In this document: in pieces, positions 45,140-56,253 of the stretch | Numbering within the stretch: position 1 is the stretch's first letter | Layout of the letters: every line of letters starts with the position of its first letter | Source: Notospermus geniculatus | Taxonomy: Eukaryota; Nemertea; Pilidiophora; Heteronemertea; Lineidae | Assembly: GCA_002633025.1 (NCBI GenBank) | Contig: NMRB01000783.1 | Location: forward strand, 105,770-169,769 | Direction: 5' to 3' | Length of the DNA stretch: 64,000 nt | Translations under genes and position numbers: made by a program | Notes under the pieces: generated by a model | Seen by the model: the letters and a program-made list of their open reading frames with translations, nothing else | What the model was told of the DNA's origin: nothing | Databases searched by the model: none

Positions 45140-46279
45140 CTATTGGACTGATAACGCGTAACCATAAGCGTTCAAGAATGATGATCACGTCTCGGGTCCA
45201 TGGGACATGAAACGTGATTGGCGAGATTCGAACGGAAGTCTATTTCTTTTAATGGTGTGTTTTCGAATAATGATATCTCCCCTTTGCGCATTTTGATATT
45301 GCGCATTTTCGTTTTGCGCAAATTCCAGTAAGCCGATTTCACACGATGCATTATGCAGAATGCCATAAGCCCAAGCCAACACTGACTGGTTCCAATTCCT
45401 CTGGATCATTCAAATGGATAAATTTGAACAGTTTTGTCAAGCATGCATAAACGTGCTTGCCTATTAAAGGAGTTAGAGTTGATAAAAAGGGTAATGACCT
45501 CGGGGTTGGCCGTTTCCTTGGAGGTGGTCAAACGATTTTCCTTTGGCCACTATTTTCCCCTGGATCAACCCCTTGGGTAGGGGGACATGAGCCCTGGGTC
45601 TAATCTCCGAAACCACTCACATCTATGGCAAGCCAAAGTTGCATTATTTGCAGGACTTACTTTTACTGTGCAGAATTTAAAACAAAGAGAGAAAACGCAC
45701 AAAAATCAACACAACGTATATAATAAATAGAAAGTCAACTTCCAGAATTTAAAACACCCATTAAAAACAAAAAAAATCATTGTAAAAATGGAAAATTTCA
45801 TAAAATATTATATACAGAGGGAAAATGTTGTGCAGAAAAAGTTTGTATATACATAAGGGACACACTGCGCTAAAACTACTGTAAAATTATTACACTCAAC
45901 CCAGGACATAATCTCCAAGCATAATTTCCTGCACACCCTATCCAGATACCTGTATTTCTATTTATATAGGCTGGAAAGTAGTCCCCAGCCTATTTCTGGA
46001 ATGCCATGTTTACTGTTACATCACCATTGCCACAGGTGAGTCATCAGCCTGGGGATCTAAAAATAGAGCATTATACAACGGAAACAAAGGTTGTTTGTCC
46101 AGGGGCTTAATACCTCTTACCGCTGTCAGAACGCTGAGCGCGGTTCGATCTTTGCAGCAGGTACGCGAGAGCGGACTCCTCATGAACAGAAAAAACATAC
46201 AACGAAAAACAAGAGGACATTGAAAATGTCACATGGTTCCCGTAGGTTCATTAGAAGAATGGAAATTGTCATATGTCAC
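45140..46279. other. No gene recognised
   Basis: Low-complexity A-rich sequence near 45,660-45,850 and no supportable exon. Confidence 0.5.
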
Positions 46280-46830
46280 ACCATGATTCTGATTATCAAA
46301 GGTTATTGCATGACTGAAATGGGCATCCTCAATAACCTAAGTATGGGTGATGGCATGCCTCTACCTCTACACAGGCAGAGATATTTCAAATTGTCAAGTT
46401 CGACCTTGATAATGACCTCTTGATAATGACATCTTGATAAATTATGAAGTTTGGCGTTTGGCCTTGACAGTGACCTCTGAAAATGACCTCTGATCATCAA
46501 GGTCATTGCGTAATCGAAATGGGCATCCTCAATAACCTAAGTGTGGGTGATATCACTTCTCTACCTCTACCGTGGGCAGAGATATTTCAATCATCTTGAC
46601 TTTGACCTTGACCTTGACCTCTGATCATCTAGAGCATTGCATAATCGAAATGTGCATCCTCAATAACCTATGTGTGTGGAATATCAGGTCTCTATCTGTT
46701 CCGCAGGCAGAGGTTTTTGAAATTAGCAAGTTTGACCTTGACCTCGACCTCTGATCATAATGGTCATTGCACAATCGAAATAGGGCATCCTCATTAACCT
46801 AAATATGGGTGATATCAGGCCTACATGTAG
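46280..46830. repeat. Satellite array with TGACCT half-sites
   Basis: Units of about 131 bp (one 200) marked by CATCCTCAATAACCTAA at about 46,324, 46,524, 46,652 and 46,786, each followed by GGCAGAGATATTTCAA-like and TTTGACCTTGACC segments. Related to the array at 54,240-54,720. Confidence 0.8.
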
Positions 46831-47054
46831 TTTGTTGACTGTCTCTGAGAGTTCAACGTTCACTTCGCTGAGGAAGCATAAGCCACGGCATGGGCAGAAT
46901 TGGTATGTTGTAGGTTTACCATGAAATGAAAAATAAAATAAAATTCATGATAGTTGCTGTCATCATGGTCATGCCGTTGTGGCGAGCGAGGTGTCAACGA
47001 CTTCAGCTGATTACACCAAGAGTTCCCTATTCCGCCGTTTTTGATAGCCCCGTT

Positions 47055-47780
47055 ATTGATAGAGTGGAACTCCGGTAACACGACCACCCATGGGACAGAC
47101 CCAAATTGGTCGCGTTAGCGGGGTGGTCGCCTTACCGAAATCGGCCCGATGAGTGCTGATCCAGACCGAAGTAAACGGACGGTCATATTTTCTTTTTATT
47201 CACGTTTCATCGGACTAGACCATTTCCAACCTGGCTTGATACTAATGAGCAGATAGCCCACTGATACTGCGATTCCTAGGATGGACGACCGGCGGGTATG
47301 GAAATGGTGAAGTTCGCCCGACCGCGTATTATTGTACGAAAGCCCAGAAGGATCATTCGAGTTTCGAATTTCATATTTCAAATGTTGAACATCTGAAATT
47401 TGAAATTCGAAACTCGAATGATCCTTCTGGGCTTTCGTATTATTGCGTCCATCACATGTAATTGTATCAACTCAACCATCATGCGCATGGCAAACGTCAT
47501 GTATGCATTGGTCCTGTTGGTGAACACACGCTGCTCACTCGCATTGTTTCATAATCAGACCGCTAATTAGGTTGTGGGTGGTCGTGTTACCGAGGTGCTA
47601 ATTGCTGCTTGGGACAGCCGAAGCTGTGGTCGCGGTCCGGATAGCTGTGGTCGCGTTAGTGAAACTCTCCAAAGGGAAACAAAGAGAAAAACAATCGGGA
47701 CAATATATTGAAAACTGGTCGTCTTTCCGGAGTGGTCGCCGACCGGTATAAGCAATTTTTATTGCGGGACGCTACGAAAA
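47055..47780. mobile_element. Inverted-repeat element, possibly pogo/Tigger-like
   Basis: CGGTAACACGACCACCC near 47,074 is the complement of GGGTGGTCGTGTTACCG near 47,574, and further ACC/GGTCGC blocks are shared. The GAGTGGAACTCCGG start resembles Tigger-type ends from memory. The boundaries are uncertain. Confidence 0.4.
47335..47437. mobile_element. 103-bp hairpin MITE, 8-bp target duplication
   Basis: TACGAAAGCCCAGAAGGATC and its near-perfect complement form about 48-bp arms. It is flanked by identical TATTATTG at 47,327-47,334 and 47,438-47,445. It is nested inside the 47.06-47.78 kb repeat. The duplication length suggests hAT. Confidence 0.8.
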
Positions 47781-47933
47781 CAGCCAGCAGAATCAGAGAC
47801 TCGAAATGACGAATGAAGCCGACGGGGCGATAATAGATCGAGCCGTGAAAGCGAGGTGCCGTCAATATCAACTGATTGCACCAAGATTCTCATATCCCTT
47901 CGTCGTTAATAGTCCCAATCAGACTATACACAG

Positions 47934-48473
47934 GGTGGTCCAGAAAAGACGCACAAGCCTACTTCCACTATACAGAGCCCAAAACTACTGATGGCATTGG
48001 ATGGAGAATCTTTCTAGAAGAAAAAAGACACCAAAAAGATATCCCGATTCGGTCCAGTGGTTCGAGCTGCAGACCCTATTTTGTAAAGCAAGGTCGAGGC
48101 CCTTGGTGAATTGTTCCATACAGAACAATCAAGAGCATACACAACATCATGGTCTTGTAACTGACAAGAGGATTATCCTGTGGAAAAGTCAAAGAAAAAT
48201 GAACGACAGGTACTTGTAGAACATGAAAATCAAACTTGCATAACAACTAATCTCCATTATCAATCACGCTGAATTTACGGATCACCGGTAAGTTAGTTAT
48301 TAAGGATCACTGACTTTGCTTCACAAAAATGGCCCTGGAGGTAAAACTGCTGGACCGAATCGAGGTATCTTGGTCTTATTTTTCTTCTAGAAAGATTCTC
48401 TATTTATTCATACCGGTGGGTTGGTACTGAGGGTGGTGGAAGTATGCTTGTGCGGTTTTTTTGACCACCCTGT
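47934..48473. mobile_element. 540-bp TIR element, mariner-like ends
   Basis: CAGGGTGGTCCAGAAAAGAC at left pairs with TTTTTTGACCACCCTG at right. Internally TCTTTCTAGAAGAAAAAAG pairs with CTTCTAGAAAGATTCTC. TA follows the right end; the left flank is CA, perhaps a mutated TA. No transposase ORF is present. Confidence 0.65.
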
Positions 48474-48829
48474 ATATGTATCAAACAATCAAAAGTCGAA
48501 GACTTGTAATGACATGCATCAAGCCGAGATCAATGTGTTGCTCGGTTCGATTATTGTGATTTTTTCCTAATATCTATTGTCATATTTCGAACCCACTCAT
48601 TTAGTTTTGATGCAAAATAATTTCAGTTATTGACTGATGATACTCTAAAGTTCCACTCGGGTATGATTTCATGACGCGATTGTGTATCAACATTGGGAGT
48701 TTATGCGATGATCATAGGCATATTTCAACTCGATTCACTTTGTGCAAGCGCAGCCATCTTCCCACGTGATTCCCCTAGGAACAAAAAGTAATGGCGCGGG
48801 AAATTCAAATAGTGCTATTTTCTATTTAG

Positions 48830-49143
48830 TCAGGTAGCGCCCCCTGGAGAACAAATTTCGAATCAATAACCACTGCATTTGATGTTTTAAACTCAAGCTC
48901 CCTTGGTCCTGTTTCGAGTCCTTCCTAGGGCCTACCTCGCCACCAACTTTCATGACCCTGGGCCTTGCGGTTGGGAAACGTGCCAGTTTAACGTACGACA
49001 GACAAACAGACGGACGGACGCCACTCAGTATAGATATAGATAGAGATAAACAATGTAGATAATATAGATATAGATAATATAGATATAGATATAGATATAG
49101 ATAAACAATGTGGTTCCCGATCTTAGTGATCGGGAACCATAAT
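48830..49143. repeat. Repeat ending in conserved hairpin, copy 1
   Basis: Contains GACAGACAAACAGACGGACG, an AGATAT microsatellite and a terminal hairpin GGTTCCCGATC-TTAGT-GATCGGGAACC followed by ATAATGA. The same hairpin and flank end the repeat at 55,194-55,229. Confidence 0.75.
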
Positions 49144-49716
49144 GATTTCACCTGTGTAAAAATTATATAGAAGCAATATTTTTGAATGTCTGTAAAGTGC
49201 GTAATTTGTGGAACGAACTTACAGTGCTGCTTACCCTTATAAAGATTTCTGGGTATTTTTCTACAAAAAATTGGGTATTTTCTACATTTTTAGGGTACAA
49301 TTATAATGGCGGCTCAGTGGGAGGTAGACAACGACGAAAACAACATGTGGATTTCGTCAAGTTAATTTCTTACAAATCCTACTTTCAAACGTAGAACGAT
49401 TACTTTTAAACGTATTTCATGATGTTTCTGCGTACAACCGACCAAAAATCTCCAAAACGTATGATGGGGACCTTCAAACGTACAACGTACAATCGGCAGT
49501 GATTTCCGTACAGAGTACGGTGGAAACAGAACTTAGCAGACCCAATCAGTATTTGATAGTTTCGTGTGTCTGAAGCATGAGAGCAATGAAGAATATGAGT
49601 GCATCAAGTTGTTTTAAGCAGTGCTGGTACACGTACGTAATATTTAGGAAAACCATGGTCACGGTGCATTGGCGAAGGGAAAAAAGTCAGATGTTTTACC
49701 GGGGTTGCTGGTTCGT

Positions 49717-50673
49717 CTAAACTTTCATGAATATATCTACGTATCGCCACTCTGTCTTCCCATCTTTTCTTTTCGACTTAACTTCTCTATAAAATGTCCC
49801 ATCGGAGCCCATCTTGAAACTAAATCTTTCAGCTTCTGGGACGAAGTACCCTCTGGGCATTATGATCGTAACACTTTTATGTTTACGGCCCTTTATGACT
49901 CCATCGCGGGGCCTGCATATATCAATATAACCAGGAATTCTGAACCGTCGATAAAATACAACAATAATCATGTTGTTTTGATAGTCCATGCCAGTCGTGA
50001 ATGTTACAGATCGTCCAGCCACTGGGAATGTTCCACCGGGGTAGGCCGAATTATACCTGTGGTAGTGATATATCATTATAAATGACGGTGTATGCTTATG
50101 AAAGCTCATAGGCCTAAATTCAAAGTAATCCCCATTAAAACCAAAGTGTCCTCGCTGCGGCTTATCATTAAGAGGAACATGGACACAGTTTGTAAATGTG
50201 AGATTGTCGGCATCGCCGTGAATCTGAACCTTGCATATCTGTGAGCCAAGACTGCAACCAATGATGCAATATTCCTCACGGAAATTCACAAAAAGATCCC
50301 CTCGGTTAACACAGGGTCCGGGGAGAGCAATATGCTTAGAAACCAGCCCTGTCTTGATGTTGTGAAACTGAAGACAATGTTGTTGTCCCTTTTCTTTACG
50401 TATCATTTTTATGTATAATTTAAGGAAGAGGCCTTCCTCCACAATGACGTCATCAACAAAGAATCTTGCTTTATATAATACACGATATGAGTTAGTTCTG
50501 GGAATAAGCCTGTAAGTCAATGACGTCGAATACGGCCTATCAAATTGTAGAAATTTGCACACTACGTAACCCGTATCTTCATCGAGAAAACATGTCTCGT
50601 CTTTTGACAAATAAACCGGTGGGAGAAAATGACTTCGACATACTTTAACGTAGTGAATATATCGCCCCATATC
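49717..50673 (-). CDS. Unrecognised protein, likely 3'-terminal exon
   Basis: A 317-codon frame from ATG 50,670, with a good acceptor (CCAATACAG) at 50,680-50,674, so it is probably the last exon of a longer gene rather than a complete gene. The protein is rich in aromatic and charged beta-strand-like segments (for example KARFFVDDVIVEEG, CNFREEYCIIG-type strands, FGFNGDYFEF, ITRGYFVPEAERFSF-type strands) and ends in a basic KRKDGKTEW segment. I see no signal peptide, transmembrane segment or zinc-finger spacing. It could be a beta-propeller or F-box-associated-type C-terminal domain, but this is a guess. A long intact frame in decayed surroundings supports a real gene. Confidence 0.55.
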   Translation of the reverse strand, partial: DMGRYIHYVKVCRSHFLPPVYLSKDETCFLDEDTGYVVCKFLQFDRPYSTSLTYRLIPRTNSYRVLYKARFFVDDVIVEEGLFLKLYIKMIRKEKGQQHCLQFHNIKTGLVSKHIALPGPCVNRGDLFVNFREEYCIIGCSLGSQICKVQIHGDADNLTFTNCVHVPLNDKPQRGHFGFNGDYFEFRPMSFHKHTPSFIMIYHYHRYNSAYPGGTFPVAGRSVTFTTGMDYQNNMIIVVFYRRFRIPGYIDICRPRDGVIKGRKHKSVTIIMPRGYFVPEAERFSFKMGSDGTFYREVKSKRKDGKTEWRYVDIFMKV

Positions 50674-51169
50674 CTGTATTGGTATCGGGGAATGAGTGTT
50701 AAGCCGTGTTCACACTGGGGGTTTATTCCGAAGTGAAACCGAAATAAAGCCTTAATGGCGCCATTTTTTGGTTGAAATATGGTCAATTCAACCAACGTTG
50801 GCTCATAAAAGTCCATAAAATCAGAATGACCAAAATGACCAAAAACGCACACTCTCCATCAGAAATCAAGTTCCCGCCAGACGATTCTACTTCAAGGGCT
50901 TTATTGCTGACCACGCTGAACCGAGGTTTCCCTGGGTGCAGCCGTCTTGAATGCGAGCGCCCCTAGCTGTGGCCAGCCGAACTAAAATGACAGTGGAAGT
51001 TGGTAATGTCATTCAGCATGGACATGGCCAGTCCGAGTCAGTCTCGCATTTTGTATCATATGCGTATTAAGGGCCTATGCCTACTTAAAGACAATGTATC
51101 ACGACTTCATTGTTTACATTCAATGTTTGTAAACATGGATGTTTACATCATGTTATTTGGACTTTTTGG

Positions 51170-51345
51170 GACATGCCAACCCACCAAATTGAATACTTTT
51201 GGTATCAAAAGAATTTTTAGAGGGGCACGCCACCAACAAATTACTCATAAGACAATAAAACACTGGACATAAACAAACAAAATGTAAATAAACAATGAAT
51301 TTCGTGGCCCGCGAAAATCCCCGTGATACATTATCTTTAACACAC
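51170..51345. repeat. Dispersed repeat B, copy 1
   Basis: Includes CAACCCACCAAATTGAA, AGAGGGGCACGCCA, ACAATAAAACACTGGACATA and CGTGGCCCGCGAAAAT. It is present inverted at 57,118-57,330. Confidence 0.75.
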
Positions 51346-52070
51346 TGATGATGAAAGACTTACATACATGCGTTGTATGCACACCGTTTTGAAATGAGGC
51401 CGACCATCCATGCCGACATAATGTTGACAGGCGCAGGCGTTGGGCAGTCATGCATTGCTTGGCACGCGCCTACCGGTGTACGCCTACCGGCACTGTACCG
51501 GTAGACGTGTGTAGGTACAACCTACCGGGCCTGCTGGCCCAGCACAAATCATCGACACACTCGTATGCCGATGAAATTGGATGGTCAGATACAGGCCTAT
51601 CGGTTATTGCAACTTATATTTCGGTTTAATGCACAGTTTTCACGGTTATTTTTCAAGATAAATTGGCATACCTTGCGCTCGAACATGTCAAATATCTCAT
51701 ATGTGAAGAGTCATTCGCCAGGCCTAACGAACGTCAGCCTGACGGAAAGAACAACACAACCTCGCCACCCCTTCCGTGAGAACCGCTGTGCTCTTATGTC
51801 GAATTTTCTTTCATTGTCTTCGGGGAAGCGTCGGAAATGATCGGCAATTTCTGTAGGGTTTCGGCTCGTATGTTAGACTGGTCCCCTCTCGTACCTCTCC
51901 GTTCCTCCACTACTACGACAGGCCGCGTCCGCCATGTTTGCCTGTTTTCTGACACACGTATGCAAATGAGCAATAAAGACTCGTAACGTTGCGGAAGTCT
52001 CTAAAAATAGATGACGACTCATGGCACGACCGTAGACCAATCACATTTGACCAATCACATGCCGAGTTGG

Positions 52071-52441
52071 GCTGAAAGGGTAAATGTCGTCCTGGGTGTA
52101 TACAAAGATTACCCAGGATCGCAATCTTCAGTAAAACAATACCCTGGGTGTAGTTTCGGTACCGTAGCCGAACATCACCCAGCATCGTAGTTTGACACCT
52201 GGCGTCGAGGTTGTCTCGCCCGTTGTCACGTGAGAGCCTGAAGAATGTCATCAACAGCTACACTCAACAAGTACCGCGGCGCGAGATCCCACGGGATTTC
52301 TAAATAGGACTCGTTCCTAGGCACTGATTGCGGATGCTGGGTGATGTTCGGCTACCGAAACTACACCAAGGGTATTGTTTTAGTGAAGATTGAGATCCTG
52401 GGTAATCTTTGTATACCCAGGACGACATTTACCCTTTCAGC
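52071..52441. mobile_element. MULE-like MITE, 9-bp target duplication
   Basis: A 371-bp copy of the element at 8,830-9,205, with its interior inverted relative to that copy. It is flanked by identical CCGAGTTGG at 52,062-52,070 and 52,442-52,450. Two independent 9-bp duplications fix both the ends and the duplication length. Confidence 0.9.
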
Positions 52442-52781
52442 CCGAGTTGGCGTTCAAAATGCCTGTCGTAGTAGTGAAGCGAGAACTACGACTCGTAAGT
52501 TTACAATTTTATAGTGGCGAAAAATGCTTTCAAAGTTCACTTTCTGGGCGAAAGTTTACATTGAGAAGGGGAGGTTTTGTACCCAATACTGTACTTGAGA
52601 GATGTGTGGAGTTTGAAAGGCACATATTCGGCAGTTATCTTCCGTGGAAGTCTGTTCTTTTAGTAGTATGGAAGTCTGTTCTTTTAGTAGTACCGGTATA
52701 GATTTCCGAGATATTCTGTAGGCTACTTACGATAACTGTAAATGTTGATACACGCCATCTAGTGGCACGCATTCGACGAAC

Positions 52782-52811
52782 CAGCCTCGAACTATAGATC
52801 GAGGCTGGTTA
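52782..52811. repeat. Short hairpin
   Basis: AACCAGCCTCGA and TCGAGGCTGGTT around an 8-base loop. A GAACC/GTGTAAAA motif follows and is repeated near 52,900. Confidence 0.6.
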
Positions 52812-53279
52812 CCGAACACGCACCGTGTAAAAGCGATTAATCCATCCTGAACCGAATCCACCCGTGGAGGGTGGAGGTAGGTTTTTCTCGAACCCGCATC
52901 GTGTAAAAAGGCCTACCGGCATGTAATGAAGTTAAATAGATCACTTGCTAGGATTAGGTCGTTGATAAAGGTTAATACAGGAGGATATTATCTAGGAGGA
53001 CCCTACAGTGCTCCTGAAGTAGATTGTCAGCACTCAAGGCGAGTTTTTTTGAAATAAGTAACCATACATTGCAGCGTTGTTCACCTACATTTTAATAGAT
53101 GTTAACATCATTAGAACCGATATTTCGTGAATGTTTACTTCTGAGACGGCGAAAAACGGTGACTTTGTGCCAAGAAGCAGATGGATACATTAAAGCACGA
53201 CTATATGCGTTAGGTGACTCGTTCTCCCTCCACACTGACTCTTTTTCCCTCCACACCTCGATATGACTGGTCCCCTGTC

Positions 53280-53560
53280 CAGCCGTATGTAGCCAGTGAT
53301 AACACTGAGGCTGGACTGATACTATATCATGGCAGCCATAGCTTCACCACTTGACAAGTTCAACGTGGTGTTATAGCGTGAATAACCCTTCATCAGGTAA
53401 GGTACACATGCTTCAACTCATTCGTTTGTGTGTAAGAACACACAGAATACCTAATTGGTGACTTACATCATTCAAATCAATAAATTTGAACAGTCTTGCC
53501 GAGCATGCATTGACAAGATCATGATCAACCTCACCACCATGAATTAGCTCTGTGTGTAAA
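53280..53560. repeat. Dispersed repeat A, inverted copy
   Basis: AACCCTTCATCAGGTAAGGT, ATACCTAATTGGTGACTTA and AATAAATTTGAACAGTCTTG are the inverted counterparts of sequence at 60,240-60,430. Confidence 0.7.
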
Positions 53561-53754
53561 TGGTGTACATCGACCGTGTGTATAATGATATGAACGAGGT
53601 CACCGTAAATGAGATGCACTACGACGGCGCTACGAAATTCAGTTTTGGATGCATAGCGTGGCGCTTTAAGATCACGGGTGGTCACGCTCAGAAACAGGAA
53701 GAGTGTGTTGCGCATGATCGGATTTTCCTTCATTTTCAATCGTGTCCCCAGCAA

Positions 53755-53835
53755 CAGGCGCGGATCCAGAGGGGGGCCGAGGGGGCCGCGCCCCCCCCCC
53801 CCTATTTTTTGGAACACCAACAAAAAATGGGTCAC
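53755..53835. repeat. Dispersed C-rich repeat fragment
   Basis: AGGCGCGGATCCAGAGGGGG, then GGGGGCCGCGCCCCCCCC. A truncated member of the family at 33.8 kb. Confidence 0.6.
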
Positions 53836-53935
53836 TAACTCTGAAAAAACAAGATGACATTGTAAATGTCGTATGGTTCCCGATGTACAGGTTCTTCTAC
53901 AAGACTGGTACACTGATAGAGATCAAGATATGATA

Positions 53936-54235
53936 TGATAAATGATGATATGATATGATGTGACGTGACGTGACGTGGCATATAACATGACGTACGACAT
54001 GACGAACGACATGACGTACGACACGACGTACGACATGACGTACGACATGACGTATGACATATGACATGACATGACATATGACATGACATGACATGACATG
54101 ACATATTACTTGACATGACATATGACATGACATGACATATGACATGACATGACATGACATATGACATGACATGACATGACATATGATATATGACATGACA
54201 TGACATATGATATGATATATGACATGAAGTTGATC
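53936..54235. repeat. TGACA/TATGACA microsatellite
   Basis: About 300 bp of imperfect ATGAC-type units. Reading frames through it give Met-Ser-Cys-His repeats and are not genes. Confidence 0.9.
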
Positions 54236-54239
54236 TCAT

Positions 54240-54720
54240 GCCAATAACTCATCCCATGGTTGACCTTGACCTTGACCTGGATATCTGATCATCAAGGTCA
54301 TTGTATAATCGAAATGGACACTTTCAGTAACCTAAGTATGTCTGATATCATGCATCTAGCTCTATCACAGGCATAGATATTTCAGATTATCAAGTTTGAC
54401 CTTGACCTTGACCTCTGATTACCGGTATCCAAGTCGTTGCATAATCGAAATCGGCGTCATCAATAACCTAAGTATGGGTGATATCATGCCTCTATCTCTA
54501 CCACAGGCAGAGATATTCCAAATTATCAAGTTTGACCTTGACCTTGACCTCTGATCATCGAGGTCGTTACATAATCGAAATGGGCATCATCAATAACCTA
54601 AGTATGGGTGATATCATGCCTCTATCTCTACCACAGGCAGAGATATTTCAAATTATCAAGTTTGATATATCAAAATCTCATGATATTTCAATCACCCAGA
54701 CAGGTGAGGGTGAGAATTTT
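54240..54720. repeat. Satellite array with TGACCT half-sites, copy 2
   Basis: Units of about 131-133 bp marked by CATCAATAACCTAAGTATGG and TTTGACCTTGACCTTGACCT. Each unit carries three head-to-tail TGACCT boxes, the complement of AGGTCA nuclear-receptor half-sites with extended AAGGTCA form. Confidence 0.85.
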
Positions 54721-54879
54721 AGCACAATCCAGTCTTTGGATAAACAGGCATGAACTAAGGCTTGTTTCATGTTGCTCAGTTGACAATATGGCAAGTTACC
54801 TCAAAATATCAAATTTGTGATATCGATATCACCATGACCCCCACATCTCAGGTCAAAAGTAATCAGTCCATTTGATTCC

Positions 54880-55229
54880 TAGGGTATGAAAACCTAAGGG
54901 TAGAACCTACTTCCACTGCACTAGGTGTTAAAGGAGCCGAGTTATGGCATCAGATAAAAGCGTGACGGACAAAATATCAAGTCTGATATGTGGATTACAT
55001 CATGATGGAGGCATCTGATGTTGAAAATGATTAGCTCATTGGATTGCCCATGTTGGCAAACCTAGGGGTAGGATGTGTCACCAGGACTGTAGCTGTTGAA
55101 GGAGATAAGATATGAAGGCGTGACAGACGGACACACACACACACAGACACACACACACACAGATACACACACAGACACCATGACCAAAAACAATATGGTT
55201 CCCGATCTTGATGATCGGGAACCATAATG
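54880..55229. repeat. Repeat ending in conserved hairpin, copy 2
   Basis: GGCGTGACAGACGGACACAC, a CACACAGA microsatellite and the terminal hairpin GGTTCCCGATC-TTGAT-GATCGGGAACC then ATAATGA, as at 49.1 kb. Confidence 0.75.
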
Positions 55230-55294
55230 AGCAAATAGATGAGGAAATCATTCCCCCAGATGCTTGGAAATCGTATCTAAGTGCATCTGGAATT

Positions 55295-55400
55295 CAGACC
55301 CCAGACCCCCCGTTGTGGCTCCGCGCCTTGCGACTCTACTCCGTCAGCCTGCGGCTGATGGGGAACGGCACCCCGTATTCCAAAATCCTGGATCCGCCCC
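55295..55400. repeat. Dispersed C-rich repeat fragment
   Basis: CAGACCCCAGACCCCCCGTT and AAAATCCTGGATCCGCCCCT, the same family as 1.9 and 33.8 kb. Confidence 0.6.
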
Positions 55401-55454
55401 TGAGCAATCTAGCGAAGTATCACGTAACTGGACGTCAGGGGCCGCCATTTGCTT

Positions 55455-55566
55455 CTCATTTAAATTTTTTTTTAGCTACGACAAGAGATCATCACAACGA
55501 CTAGAGAATATGACTGAAACAATTTTATTTTGTAACGTCTTTATTTGCGGTTATAACCGCCCATAG
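55455..55566. repeat. Dispersed repeat C, copy 1
   Basis: TAACGTCTTTATTTGCGGTT, then the palindrome GCGGTTATAACCGC. It is present inverted at 63,283-63,380 with flanking GATCATCACAACGACT. Confidence 0.75.
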
Positions 55567-56253
55567 TTGACGCTGATGCTTTTGCGTTGCTAAGGTCAGG
55601 AACGACGTCATTCCTAACAACTGAATGTTCCACCTAGAACCAAGGTTGTTTTCCCCAGAAATCAGTGCGCATTCGCCAAAGAGGCCGTGACCAAAACTGC
55701 CAAATCGACTATCACAGGGAAACCAGCTAAGCACACGCAGAAATATGCAAATTGTGGTAAAGCCAACTTTACGTTTGGTAAAGTGGGCATTCAAAATAAC
55801 CAGGCGAAATTTGGCATCAAAAATGAACTTTGCTTTAGTTATTCATGACTTCATACGTGCATGGTCTTTCCTACTTGAATATGGAGTACGGTCCTCCCAG
55901 ATAATTTCCTCCTGATTAAGATGAAAATGCCAATGACATGTGAGCGCGCAGATACACCTATGATAAAAATTTGGAGACAATCCTTTCATTACTTCAGGAG
56001 TTATTGCACTTTTGGGGTTTGGGGTTTTGGCCACCTAGTGGCCAAGCCAAGATTCAAATCAAACCGAAATTTGGTGCCATAGGTCATAGGACCTAGTGGT
56101 ATATATGTCCCAAGTTTCAGATCAATAGCCCCGACGGACTCAGCACCATCGTAAGAGCTCACCACAGGTGACCTAAAAAGCGCTTCGTGCGGCGGCAACC
56201 GACGCGCTGCACGCTATAAATAACAGGAATAATTCATCCTGACTGACCCTGAC

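Noticed and set aside
53835-54239. A Met-Ser-Cys-His-rich frame on the minus strand
   Set aside because: It is a translation of the ATGAC microsatellite.
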